Translations under genes and position numbers: made by a program | Shown: positions 34,164 to 44,943 of the stretch, in pieces | Layout of the letters: every line of letters starts with the position of its first letter | Position numbering within the stretch: the first letter of the stretch is position 1 | Notes under the pieces: model-generated | What the model saw: the letters and a program-made list of their open reading frames with translations, nothing else | The model's database searches: none | Told to the model about the DNA's origin: nothing | NCBI GenBank assembly: GCA_026122225.1 | Contig: JANEZZ010002668.1 | Span: forward strand, 62,001 to 126,000 | Origin: Heloderma charlesbogerti | Lineage: Eukaryota > Chordata > Lepidosauria > Squamata > Helodermatidae | Length of the DNA: 64,000 nucleotides | Direction of reading: 5' to 3'

Positions 34164-36945
34164 TTGTCGTTGTTCTGTCGTTAAGTCGTGTCCGACTCTT
34201 CATGACCCCATGGACCATAGCACACCAGGCCTTCCTGTCGTCCGCTCTCTCCCGGAGTGTGCTCAAGTTCATATTCATTGCATCGGTGATGCTATCTAGC
34301 CATCTCAGCCTCTGTTGTCCCCTTGTCCTTTTGGTTTTGCCTTAAATCTTTCCCAGCATCAGGGTCTTTTCCAGGGAGTTTTCTCTTCGCATTAGGTGGC
34401 CAAAATATTTCAGCTTCAGCTTCAGGATCTGTCCTTCCAATGAACACTCAGGGTTGATTTCCTTTAGGATGGACTGATTTGACCTCCTTGCAGTCCAGGG
34501 GACTCATAAGAGTCTTCTCCAGCACCACAGTTCGAAAGCATCAATTCTTCGGTGCTCAGCCTTCCTTATAGTCCAGCTCTCACAGCCATACGTTGCTACT
34601 GGGAAAACCATAGCTTTGATTATATGGACCTTTGTTGGCAAGGTGATGTCTCTGCTTCTTACTATGCTGTCTAGGTTGGCCATAGCTTTCCTCCCAAGGA
34701 CCAAGCATCTTTTAATTTCATGGCTACAGTCACCGTCTGTGCTGATCTTGAAGCCCAAGAAAATAAAATCTGTCACTGCTTCCATTTCTTCCCCCTCTAT
34801 ATGCCAGGAAGTGATGGGGCCAGATGCCATGATCTTAGTTTTTTTAATGTTAAGTTTCAAACCAGCTTTTGCACTCTCCACTTTCACCCTCAACAAGAGG
34901 CTCTTTAGATCTTCTTCACTTTCTGCCATTAGGATATTTCTGCAGCATTAGGCTGCTGAAGCCTAGCTTTTAGGATTTTAAGCATCACCTTGCGGGCATG
35001 TGAAATGAGCACAATTGTACGGTAGTTCAAACACTCTTTGGCATTTCCCTTCTTTGAAATTGGAATGTAAACTGACCTTTTCCAGTCTTGTGGCCACTGT
35101 TCCAAATTTGTTGGCATATTGAGTGCAGCACTTTAACAGCATCATCTTTTAGGATTTTAAATAGCTCAGCTGGAAGACTGTCATCTCCGCTAGCTTTGTT
35201 GTTAGTAATACTTCCTAAGGCCCACTTGACTTCACTCTCTGGGATGTGCGGCTCAAGTTCAGTGACCGCACTATCATGGCTATCAGGGACATTAAGAACT
35301 TTCCTGCATAGTTGTTCTGTGTATTCTTTCCACCTCTTCTTAATCTCATCTGCTTCTGTTAGGTCCCTGCCTTCTTTGTCCTTTATCATGTCCGTCTTTG
35401 CACAAAACGTTCCCTTGAGATCTCCGATTTTCTTGAAGAGATCTCTAGTCTTTCCCATTCTGTTGTTTTCTGCAATTTCTTTGCATTGTTCATTTAAGAA
35501 GGCCTTCTTGTCTCTCCTTGTTATCCTCTGGAACTCTGCATTCAGTTGGATATATCTTCCCCTTTCTCCCTTGCTTTTCTCTTCCCTTCTTTCCTCAGCT
35601 ACTTGTAAAGCCTCATCAGACAGTCACTTGGCTTTCTTGCATGTCTTTTTCTTGGGGATGGATTTCGTTGCTGCCTCCTGAACAATGTTACGGACCTCCG
35701 TCCATAGCTCCTCAGGCACTCTGTCTATCAGGTCTAATCCCTTAAATCTATTCCTCACCTCCACTGTATATTCATAAGGGATATGATTTAGGTCATACCT
35801 GAACGGTTTAGTGGTTTTCCCGACGTTCTTCAATTTAAGCCAAAATTTTGCAATAAGAAGCTCATGATCTGAGCCACAGTCAGCTCCAGGTCTTGTTTTT
35901 ACTGACTGTATAGGGCTTCTCCATCTTTGGCTGCAAAGTACATATTCAATCTGATTTTGATATTGACTATCTGGTGATGTCCATGTGTAGAGTCGCCTCT
36001 TGTGCTTTTGGAAAAGAGTGTTTGCTATGATCAGCGTGTTCTCTTGGCAAAACTCTATTAGCCTTTGTCCTGCTTCATTTTGTACACCAAGGCCATGCTT
36101 GCCTGTTATCCCAGTTATTTCTTGACTTCCTACTTTAGCATTCCAATCCCCTATGATGAAAAGGACATCTTTTTTTGGTGTTAGTTCTAGAAGGTGTTGT
36201 AGGTCTTCATAGAACCCATCAACCTCAGCTTCTTCGGCATCAGTGGTTGGGGCATAGACTTGAATTACTGTGATGTTGAATGGTTTGCCTTGGATTCCTA
36301 CTGAGATCATTCTATCGTTTTTGAGATTGTACCGTAGTACTGCTTTTCCCACCCTTTTATTGACTATGAGTGCTACTCCATTTCTTCTAAGGGATTTTTG
36401 CCCACAGTTGTAGATGGTCACCTGAATTAAATTCACCCATGCCTGTCCATTTTAGTTTGCTGATTCCCAAGATGCCAATGTTCAATCTTGCCATCTCATA
36501 TTTGACCACCTCCAGCTTACCTTGATTCATTGACCTTACATTCCAGGTTCCTAAACAATATTGTTCTTTACAGCATCGGATTTTCTTTTCACCACCAGAC
36601 ATATCCACAGTTGAGTGTCCTTTCAGCTTTGGCCCAGCTGCTTCACTCTTTCTGGCGCTACTTGGAAATTCCCTCTGCTCTTCTCCAGTAGTATATTGGA
36701 CACCTTCCGACCTGAGGGGCTCATCTTCCGGCGTCATATCTTTCAGCCTTGTGATATGTTCCATGAGGTTTTCTTGGCAAGAATACTGGAGTGGGTTGCC
36801 ATTTCCTTCTCCAGTGGACCACATTTTGTCAGAACTCTCCACCATGACCTATCCATCTTGGGTGGCCCTGCACAGCATAGCTTATGGCTTCACTGAGTTA
36901 CGCAAGCCCCTGCGCCACAACAAGGCAGTGATCCATGAAGGGGTG
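34164..36945 (-). mobile_element. Bov-B (RTE) LINE with internal deletion
   Basis: The 3' end is at 34164 (on the plus strand TTGTTCTGTCGTTAAGTCGT, the reverse of the GACACGACT end shared with Sauria-type SINEs). The 5' part reaches to about 36945 and includes a region that also occurs in ruminant Bov-B (on the minus strand GGAGAAGGAAATGGCAACCC near 36800). About 2.8 kb remains of the roughly 3.2 kb usual length. Bov-B is known for patchy distribution explained by horizontal transfer between squamates and ruminants. The copy is dead, see the ORF entry. Confidence 0.95.
34504..36845 (-). pseudogene. Bov-B ORF2 pseudogene, reverse-transcriptase core missing
   Basis: Order on the minus strand: N-terminal stretch and endonuclease start (36387-36845, LGTWNVRSMNQGKLEVVK); endonuclease (35624-36436, with VYAPTTDAEEAEVDGFYEDL, GDWNAKVG and a GSDHELLIA motif, catalytic residues present); linker and RT entry (35027-35458 and 34929-35117, SEVKWALGSITNNKASGDDS, LNYRTIVLISHARKVMLKIL); then directly the post-palm region MAESEEDLKSLL (34504-34929) and the YGCESWTIRKAE block. 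The whole segment between LKARLQQ and MAESEED is missing, including the catalytic YADD box. The join carries about 20 bases of filler. Frameshifts separate the pieces. Confidence 0.93.
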
Positions 36946-37739
36946 AGATTTAATACCTGTCCTTTATTTCAGGGAAAGTATTTCTGAAGTCTTTGGAAAG
37001 ACAATGTTTTGATTTTTGTTCCATTTTATTACATATTTATATTGTGCTTTTGCTTTGTTGTAGTTTGCTTTTATAATTCTTAGTAAAGCATATATATAAA
37101 TATTTCTGGATTGCTCATTTCTTTTGGGAAGCCTAAAAGGGAAAGGGAATTTCTTTTCTCACCAGCAATCTCTAGATAATCATCTTTTAGCTTCATTTCT
37201 CTGCTATAAAATGTGAATAATAATGTCTTCCCCTGGCTTTGACATGTCAAAAAAAGAGAGGCTAAAAATAGCTTTGGCTATTGGGCAATATAAAAATTAA
37301 TTAATTAATTAATTAATATTGGAACTTAGTTTGATCCAGCAAGGCAATTCTCATGCCTGAGCATTAAAGAAGCGCTAAGAATTCTTGGATTTCCACAGAC
37401 TTAGAACACCACTATCTTAATTCTTGTGTAATAATTTTCTAAGGGAGATTCAGAAGACAACATTTATGTTTTCAACAGCCTGAAGAAGGGAAGCTCTGTT
37501 CTTGGAAAGGACCCCATGTTAAATCCCTTCTCATAACTTCATTCCATGTATATGCCAGCTACATACATGGTGGTGTTAAAATATCAATGCACAGTGGAAA
37601 ACAGAACCAGAAAAACAGAACCAAACCTAGGGTTGTACTATTCATAGGGACAGGTGTAATTCTTACTTGGTTCTCATTTATTAGGTATGATGTGTCTCTT
37701 TTTATGACTTCACAAACAGTTGGCCTGGAACTTATTAGC
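36946..37739. other. unique sequence with short (TTAA)n run
   Basis: No repeat body recognised. An ATTAATTAATTAATTAATTA run lies at about 37290-37317. Confidence 0.45.
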
Positions 37740-38275
37740 AGCTATTCCATCAGGCTGCAGCTGAGGGAGATATAGGACTGCAGGTCCTACTTCATTGGCT
37801 CTGCTGAAAGACCATTTGATCCTCCCCTACATTAACTATGGTTAAGACGCTTAACTGCAAACTGGAAGGTCGGCAGGTCAGCAGTTCGAGACCCGAGTGC
37901 TGCGTGACAGAGTGAGCTCCCGTCTTCAGTCCCAGCTTCTGCCAACCTAGCAGTTCGAAAGCAAGAAATTGCAAGTAGATAAATAGGCACCGCCTCGGTG
38001 GGAAAGGTAATAGCGTTCCGTGCACCTTGGTGTTCAGTCATGCCGGCCACATGACCACGGAAGCGTCTTCGTACAGTGCTGGCTCTTCGGCTTAGAAACG
38101 GGGATGAGCACCGCACCCTAGAGTCTGACACGACTGGTTGGGGACACCTTTACCTTTTTAGTAACTGTCATCTAATAATAAAAAAAATCTAGCAGCAGTC
38201 CCTGCATCTAGCTGCAGCTGAGAGAGTGATGGGACTGCAAGGACTACTTCATCAGCTCTGCTGAGAGATACCGAC
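37740..38275. repeat. pair of ~70-bp direct repeats flanking a SINE
   Basis: 37740-37810 and 38205-38275 share CTGCAGCTGAG, GGACTGCA, CTACTTCAT and GCTCTGCTGA at matching spacing, about 465 bp apart. The Sauria-type SINE (37834-38160) sits between them. The repeat is far too long to be that SINE's target duplication, so it is either a local duplication or two copies of an old repeat. Confidence 0.65.
37834..38160 (+). mobile_element. Sauria-type tRNA SINE with Bov-B-type end
   Basis: The head is GGTTAAGACGCTTAACTGCA with B box AGTTCGAGACC (37883-37893). The body has CAGCTTCTGCCAACCTAGCA, AAGTAGATAAATAGGCACCG and GGCCACATGACCACGGAAGC. The 3' end is GAGTCTGACACGACTGG with an ACCTTTACCTTT tail. 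The GACACGACT block is the reverse complement of the Bov-B 3' end at 34185-34195, as expected for a SINE moved by Bov-B. Overlapping open frames on the minus strand are chance. Confidence 0.93.
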
Positions 38276-38455
38276 ATAGAATCATAGGGTTGGAAGGGGC
38301 CTACAAGACCATAGAATCCAACCCCTTGCTCAGTGCAGGAAGCCTGATTCCCAGGTGGTCTCACATCCAAGTACTAACCAGGGCTGACCCTGCTTAGCTT
38401 CTGAGATCAGACGAGATCAGGCGCATCCAGCCCTTTGCTCGCCATCATATGGCTG
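38275..38455 (-). mobile_element. 5S-rRNA-derived segment joined to a CR1-like 3' tail
   Basis: On the minus strand, 38455-38351 matches vertebrate 5S rRNA: GCCTGATCTCGTCTGATCTC, then AAGCTAAGCAGGGTC, GTTAGTACTTGGATG and GAGACCACCTGGGAAT. The first 25 bases are altered. It runs straight into CTTCCTGCACTGAGCAAGG, then GGTTGGATTCTATGG and a CCTATGATTCTATG end at 38275, which is the CR1 3' end signature. It is either a 5S-derived SINE using CR1 or a one-off 5S/CR1 chimera. It is not a functional 5S gene: the head is degenerate and no T-run terminator follows. Confidence 0.85.
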
Positions 38456-39905
38456 TTCTGCCACTGTGCAGACCAGCTCCATTTGCCATTGCCCTAGGTT
38501 GGGTTGAACCTTAGGGGAAGCAGGTGGTCATTTAGGTGCTTGAGGAGGCTCTGGTAGCAGGAAGCTATAACTAGTAAGGCAAGGGATATCTTCACTCAGC
38601 ACTTACACCAGGTAAAGAGGAGCACAGCAAGACAGAGACCAAGAGCACCTTGGATAGTGCCGTGCAGGAGCTGCTAGTATGAGATATTCCTCTTGAAAGA
38701 GCTGTTGCTCCAGCAAGGGAATAGCAGCAACTGAAGGCTTAAGTAGGCCGGTCAGCTCAGGCCTACACCTCCCATGGAGTACAGACTGCAACCTTAATGG
38801 GCCCATGCTCCTTTCCATAGCCTTAAGCTCCTATGTGGTTAAAGGCCTGAGATGCATTGGGAGAGCCATTTTTGGAGGCTGAAGTTAATGAAAGAGCGGA
38901 GTCCTTGGGTTGGGGAGATGCATCAGGGATTCCTGAGGGTTCTGCCTAGAGTGGGGTAACCAGTGTTTCACTGAGCAGAGTCCTCTTTGGGGTGAGGCTG
39001 ATCTTCCAAACCCAAGGCCATAACAGGCTCTCCTTTCCCTCAAATATTTCCATTCAATCTGGGCATTATAAGAACTTTGATAGTTTATTAACTGGCACCT
39101 GAATGTGCTGTTTTCTTCTTCCCTGCTCTTCCCTGCTCCCTTTCTCCTACTGTGCCATATCTTTTTGATTCTACGCCTATGGTTAGGAACTATCTTGTTT
39201 TTAATCTGTGTACAGTACTCAGCAAATTCTAGGTGAATATTGTCATATAAAATAATAATAATAATATTAATAATACTGATGTTGGTATCTTAATTGACAG
39301 ATGTCAGTATTTTAACTGACCCAGAATGTCTCTGGAAAATGCCAAACATATTGATATAAGCCATAGAACTGAGAGTACTATTCAGAAACAAATATCATAG
39401 ACAATGAAGAGTTACCACTGATAAAGAAAGAAGAATTCTGTTGTGCCAATCTTTTTATGACAGAAAATGATGTGACATCATAATGGCTATATCAGCCATA
39501 ATAAAAAATGAATTCCCCAGACAGATATTACCCGTAAGTGCAGCCTGTAAATAAATGATTCATGCAAGTTCAATTACAAGGGTATGATGTGTATAAATGT
39601 GGAAAAAAAAGTGATATGGAGACGTAAAGGAAATAGAGCCAAAGCAAAATTAAAATGCCTTCCAGCTAAATTTCTGACCACATTTTAACTCCTTTTATAA
39701 TACATAACACTTTGGTCATGTTAACAGCCCGATAATGGCCATTAGCAAAATTCTCCATGCAGTTCTGTATATCAGCTGGCATACACCAAACAGCACTTTC
39801 CTGTTTAGGGCCTTTCCAATTAAAGTCCCTAATTCAGAGAATAGTAGTGCACAGCAAACTGTTGTAGTTGACTAGTGACATTGGGGTAGTAAGCCTCAAA
39901 CTTTC
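38456..39905. other. mostly unique sequence; 38500-38950 LTR-like in texture
   Basis: 38500-38950 is GC-richer with no ends found. An (AAT)n run lies near 39250-39270. 39600-39860 is a plain stretch that could be conserved non-coding sequence, but I cannot test that. Confidence 0.35.
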
Positions 39906-40078
39906 AGAGGCAGTGTGTCTCTCTGGACCAGTTGCTGGGGAGCAACAGTGGGAGAGGCTGTTGCCTTCATATCATACTTCCAAGATACCCAGAAGCATTT
40001 GGGTGGCGACCATGGGAAACAGGATGCTCGATGGACTTTTGGTCTGATCCAGCAGGGCTCTTCTTATGTCCTTATGCT
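39906..40078 (+). mobile_element. interspersed repeat, three-copy family, copy 1
   Basis: Blocks GACCAGTTGCTGGGGAGCAA, TTTTGGTCTGATCCAGCAGG and CTCTTCTTATGTCCTTATG recur at 62187-62440 (+) and 44286-44425 (-). Probably the 3' end of an old LINE or a SINE; class not determined. Confidence 0.75.
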
Positions 40079-41190
40079 GGTTGCTAGGGCAGAAGCAGTT
40101 GCTTGTGCTGCCACATATAGGGCAATATTATTTCCTTGTCAAGGGGGGCAACAGGATATTGCACAACTCTTGCAGTGTAATGCAAATGCCCTTATGCAGC
40201 ATCAGGTCAGCAGTCCTAAAGGCTGGAGCAAAGACCAGATGTTGCACCAACACCTGAGGGGCTATGGAATTCAGCAGCACAGTGCCAAAGCTTAAGATCA
40301 GTCCCAGAGTAACTATAGTTTAAAAGCCAAGTTGCTTTTACTTAACATGCCATCAGGACCATTTTGTTCAAACTCTGATGTAGAGACATAGAACTCACCA
40401 AAATATTCAGATTTAATTGGTCTTTAATTTCCATTTACTATAGCAGAGTACAGAGGACATTAGAAAGCATTTGTTGATCATTTCTGATAAGATTCAACCA
40501 TGTAGTAAGCCTCCACTCTACCCTCTGTGCACAGAGACGATGGAATTCAGCCAAATCTTTTAATTTAAAATAATTTGTGCATCTGAAGAAATTCGAACTC
40601 TGCGGGATGTATCCATATGTATCTTCACATAACACTGCAACCTAATATTTTATCTGTAGTCACAGATGAAGAAAGAGCAACTTGTACATTCTGCCAGCAT
40701 TTTATTTCTTAGCAAATTATTTCACAGGTTGTAGAATGAAGCTATTATACTGGGAGAGGGGACAGACCAGCCTATAGTATATTTAAAACTGATTGCAGGG
40801 TGATCCAAAATTAAGCCGAAGACCAGATGAAATGTCTACTTTTGTGCAGGTGACACTTTTATCAAACGTCTATGCTCTGGAAAATGCACTGGAGTAGAAA
40901 GCAAGCAAACAAAGATAATTTTCAGCTTGGGTAAGCTGCCTTGCTCACCATTAACCATACTCATAAAAGGACTAATGATAGGCCATCTAGCCCTCTAAAG
41001 AAAGCAATACACAGCACTCTGCCCCTTCTTTGAAAGACCTAAGTATATTTTTAAAAAACTACAGTGATCATAATTTCCTCTTTGTACATCCGTAAGTAGA
41101 CAAAAATAAAAAGAGAAACCAAAGACATACCTAATGCATTTTGCATTGATCAAATAAGGCTAGCTAATGATCACTGGAAAGCAGATATTA
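40079..41190. other. unique sequence, nothing recognised
   Basis: No repeat body identified. The 126-codon frame at 39915-40295 mostly overlaps the repeat at 39906-40078 and has no motif. Confidence 0.4.
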
Positions 41191-41288
41191 AGACTGTGAT
41201 CCTAATACACACCTATCTAGGAGCAATTCCCATTAAACCGAACAGGGCTTACTTCTGAATAGGCATATATAGGGCTGCATTATAAGCC
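41191..41288. mobile_element. short inverted-end repeat (MITE-like) remnant
   Basis: Left end AGACTGTGATCCTAATACAC and right end TATATAGGGCTGCATTATAA are loosely inverted. The core AGGGCTTACTTCTGAATAGG recurs in diverged form at 44869-44943 and 60725-60880. Class undetermined. Confidence 0.5.
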
Positions 41289-42055
41289 ATCAAGTTGAAC
41301 AAAATAGGTCACAGAAATAATGCCATTCAGGGAGAATTTTTATTCATGAGGAACAGAAAACATGATCCTAGTATATCATTTTATCATGTAAACATTTTAA
41401 GTTGAAATAGCATTTTATCATTCAGAGAAGATGTTATGTTTGCTGGACACTTCTGTAAATGAATACATTTCCAGAATTAAGCCAAGAATTTCACATGTGT
41501 AACTAACCAAAACAGACAGACAGAGATAACATTATGGTAATTATCATTTATCGATTATAGTTCTTTTCCCAGAGGAAACAAAGATTTATAATTTTATCAA
41601 ATTAAAATATAGAGGTATAGGGATCAATACTAGCATACGAGCAATAATGCACACCCTGGATTTTCCCATTTTGTACATTGAACATTTTCCTTTTATAAAA
41701 GAAAATGGAAAATTATGAACCTTGCATAAAATATTTGTACATTTAATAGATCAGTGGGGAAAACGAATTTATCAATCTTAGGCAGAGCAACAGCCATTAA
41801 GATGACTTTAACCCAAATTAACTTTTTATTGTGATTTTTCTCGGTTAAAATGGTAAATGATTCATTAATTAAATGGTAAATATTTCAAACTGTATTTGGA
41901 AAAACAAAACCAAAAAAAGGATAAAATCATTTATTTAGCAAGACAAAAAAAGTGGGAGGTTTAAAGCATACTATTATGTGAATTGTTTTAATTGGCTCAC
42001 TGATTGGATAAAAAATCCTGTATCTCCAAATTCAAAAAAGAATATTTGAATATAC
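41289..42055. other. very AT-rich unique sequence
   Basis: No repeat recognised. A weak inverted repeat TTTTCCATTTTC-like lies around 41665-41715 (ATTTTCCTTTTATAAAAGAAAATGG region). Confidence 0.4.
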
Positions 42056-42355
42056 CAGGGGTGTTCAACATCTTTCACCCCAAATTCCATTCTGGAGATG
42101 CTCTCAGGGTCACACATTCCAGTGGTGAGGGGAGCCAAAGGCAAAAGGAATGGGGTCAAAGGCAAAAAGGGCAGGGCAAAATATCTGCATATTTTAGCAT
42201 AAAGTTCTTACTCCCAGTAATTAAGCCTTAAGAGAGACATTTTAACCTTTATAACAGGAGGGGAAGACCAGGAAACCAAATGATTGGTGGTTGGAGGAAA
42301 GGATTGTGGCCATCTGGGGAGCCCTGGAAGGCTAGATTCGGACCCCAGGCAGGTC
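42056..42355 (+). mobile_element. hAT-like element, left end preserved
   Basis: Starts CAGGGGTGTTCAACATC, the terminal type also seen at both ends of 55748-55994. The right end is not clean (GGACCCCAGG near 42340-42352), so the boundary is approximate. It contains near-duplicated AGGCAAAAGGAATGGGG and AGGCAAAAAGGGCAGGG blocks. Non-coding. Confidence 0.5.
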
Positions 42356-42645
42356 TTAGAATACATCTTTGCACCATCTATTATGGGTTAGCAATAAAAG
42401 TAGACTATTAATTGTAAAGGATTTTTTTTTTTTAAGTTCTCTAACCTACCCAGGATATGGGATAAATTTAAAAATCAGGTAAGTCTAGTGAAGTCACCTT
42501 TAGGATCTGTTGCTGATTATCTGAAGTTTAACAAAGATAATGTAAAATTCTATTACTGGAGGGAAAATAATATATTTAAAGTATTGATAGCAATTAATAA
42601 AGTTTTAACATACAATGAAATTAAAAGTAGATGAGGGTATGACAG

Positions 42646-42880
42646 ATTTTATTTATTTATTTATTTATTGCATTTATATCCTGCCTTTTTTCCTCCAAGT
42701 AACCCAAAGCGGCGTACATAATCCTCCTCTTCTCCACTCTATCCTCACAACAGCAACCCTGTGAGGTAGGTTGGGCTGAGAGTCTGTGACTGGCCCAAAG
42801 TCACCCAGTGAATGGGGACTAGAACCTGGGTCTCCCAAGACCCAGTCCAACACTTGAACCAGTACACCACACACCAGAGA
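42646..42880 (-). mobile_element. tRNA-derived SINE with LINE-like AAAT tail
   Basis: On the minus strand the head is GGTGTACTGGTTCAAGTG with B box GGTTCTAGTCC (plus strand 42816-42826). The body has GTCACAGACTCTCAGCCCAA and the end is GGCAGGATATAAATGCAATA followed by AAAT repeats (42646-42671). The end resembles the L2-like LINE tails here, which suggests mobilisation by that LINE. ATGACA is found near both sides (about 42637 and 42878), a possible short duplication. Confidence 0.85.
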
Positions 42881-43139
42881 TGACAATGACTTGAATAGAG
42901 ATTTCTTATACAAAGAATTAGAAATCTCCATGAAGAGTATGGACAGAATTTGAAAAAAAAAAAAAAAGAATCTGGAAAAGCATATGTTATCTAAAATATA
43001 TATTATTGGAATCTGAAAGTGAAATGCAATAGGTAAAAGAAAATATGATAAAATGGATGCAAGATTTCAGAGGTAACATTCAAATGAAAATCTTGGAATA
43101 TATGTGGTCAACAGGAAACCATTTTTCTCTAAAGAGAAG

Positions 43140-43235
43140 GGCTGTCTTCTTTGTTCATTGATTGTAAACTGCTCCGGGAGCCTTTTTTGGCTGAGAAGCG
43201 GGATAAAAATACAATAAATAAATAAATAAAGTGAT
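43140..43235 (+). mobile_element. LINE 3' terminal fragment
   Basis: GATTGTAAACTGCTCCGGGA, then GCGGGATAAAAATACAATAA and AAATAAATAAA, the terminal block of an L2/CR1-like LINE. Nothing upstream was recognised. Confidence 0.65.
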
Positions 43236-44282
43236 GGTAATATGGTATAGCTATCACCCTAGTGAATATAAGTAAAATTAGTAAGGTATATAATCGTTGT
43301 TGTTGGAAATGAACTAAAATGGATAAGATCTCTACCACATGACATATCCACAGGCAAAAAAAAAAAAATACTGGAGCAAGATAAACAGATAATGGGGAAA
43401 AACACTAGGATATCATATAAAGCTTGATCCACTATTTTTTTCTCCTCTTCTATAAAAATACAAGAACACATACATAAATAACATATAGAACTGGCCAGTT
43501 ACATGGTAGCTAGGCTAATATATGCACAATATTGGAAACAATCTAAAACCCAGATATTAATGAATAACTGAGATGTGGGATTTAGCAAATATGGTAATGC
43601 TGATATCCTTTATCAGAACAAAAGTGAGCTGCCAAAGGTGGGATAATTTTATGGACAATTGGGCACCATTTATTGAATTCTGTAAATACAATTTGCTATT
43701 ACCTAATGCCCAATAGTGTTTTCAGCTGAATATATAAACATCTTTTTAAAATGTAAGCAGGAATATCTTGCTATTATAAGATAATATGCTTGTGATGATT
43801 TTAAGCTTTCAAATTAAGCAAGAGAGTAAGAGAGGGAAACTCTTATCTACCTCATCTCAGTCTATGTATCACACCTGTTGGATCATGGACACAGACTTGA
43901 GTCGGTACTCTCAAAGTCCATACGACTTACCATCACTCACCCCAAAACCAGTCACTGTGCCTTAGGATGGGAAGGATCAGTAAGTGTCCAGACAGACCAG
44001 TAGTACAGTGGCCTATAGTCTCCTGCAGCTGTCTGCCAGTGGCTAAATCCTCATGGCCATTGCATACTTACCTTCCCAGTCCCTTTCCCTACCATCATTT
44101 GAAATACAGTAGGAAAAAAACCATTTGTACAGTCTCAATGACGTTTGCTAAATTAATCTAAAATAGACCATCTCACTACTTCTTTCATACATTGAAAAGG
44201 CCTTAACTACAATTAAAGGTATATAGAAGGGAGAGTTAAAGAAGCTTTTTTACTCCTCTTTTTTTTAACTTTTGGGATGTAT
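43236..44282. other. unique AT-rich sequence, nothing recognised
   Basis: No repeat or exon identified. Confidence 0.4.
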
Positions 44283-44285
44283 AGA

Positions 44286-44425
44286 CATAGCATAAGAAGG
44301 ATCCTACTGGGTCAAACCAAGGTCCATCTAGTCTTGCATCCAAGCCAACCAGGTACTTCAGGAAAGCCCACAGGCAGGACATAAAGGCAATAGCCCTCTA
44401 TTGGTGTTGGTCTTCAGAAAATGAT
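44286..44425 (-). mobile_element. interspersed repeat, three-copy family, copy 2
   Basis: The reverse complement matches the family at 39906-40078 and 62187-62440 (plus strand: CATAAGAAGGATCCTACTGG, then CCCACAGGCAGGACAT). It abuts the L2-like fragment at 44413 with a short overlap of uncertain boundary. Confidence 0.7.
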
Positions 44426-44760
44426 CTTCAGTGGCAACAAGGGAGAGGACCTTCTCAGTGGTAGCCCCCCAATTATGGAATGGCACCATCATTATTATCT
44501 TTTTGACACAAGGTCAAGACGTTTCTCTTCTCCCAGGCATTTGGCAGCATATAATAAATTTTAATCGATCCTGGATTTGTCTTATGGTTATGGTTGACTG
44601 CTTGAAATTGGTTTTAGATATGTGTTGTCTTTGTGTATATTGTCTGTGTGTTTTGAATGTAAATGGCTTTTTAACCTCTGTATACTCTGTTTTTAATGTT
44701 TTTAATCTTTGTAAACCACCCAGAGAGCTTTGGCTATGGGGCAGTATGGAAATGATGAAG
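44413..44760 (+). mobile_element. L2-like LINE, 3' end fragment
   Basis: The coding remnant VATRERTFSVVAPQLWNGT (from 44427) is followed by the 3' UTR and the end block GTAAACCACCCAGAGAGCTT (44712-44731) and GGGGCAGTATGGAAATG. It aligns along its length with the minus-strand copy at 7340-8212. The 161-codon frame at 44431-44916 continues into the UTR and microsatellite and is not a protein. Confidence 0.82.
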
Positions 44761-44820
44761 ATGGTGATGGTGATGATGGTAGTGGTGGTGGTGGTGGTGG
44801 TGGTGATGATAATAATAATG
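44757..44820 (+). repeat. (GATGGT)/(GGT)n/(AAT)n compound microsatellite
   Basis: GATGGTGATGGTGATGATGG, then about eight GGT units, then ATAATAATAAT. It lies where the LINE's simple 3' tail is expected. Confidence 0.92.
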
Positions 44821-44868
44821 CCTCTGAAGTGGGTATTCTTTACCACCTACCTTCTTTTTCCCTTAGCA

Positions 44869-44943
44869 CAATCCTACATATGTCTTCTCAGAAGTAAATC
44901 TCATTGTTTTCTTTAGGGCTTCCTCCCAGGTAAGTGTGTGCAG
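44869..44943 (-). mobile_element. short MITE-like remnant, same family as 41191-41288
   Basis: TCTTCTCAGAAGTAAATCTC and TAGGGCTTCCTCCCAGGTAA match the family core in reverse. Confidence 0.45.

Noticed and set aside
35088..35681. 197-codon plus-strand frame, the longest plus frame nearby
   Set aside because: It is the antisense shadow of the Bov-B ORF2 on the minus strand.
37834..37910. tRNA gene in the SINE head
   Set aside because: A and B boxes are present, but the acceptor stem cannot form and the sequence continues as a SINE body.
38351..38455. Functional 5S rRNA gene
   Set aside because: The first 25 bases are altered, there is no T-run terminator and the 3' side continues into CR1 sequence.
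44431..44916. 161-codon frame with Val/Met-rich stretch
   Set aside because: It starts in a LINE protein remnant, then reads through the LINE 3' UTR and a GGT/GAT microsatellite.
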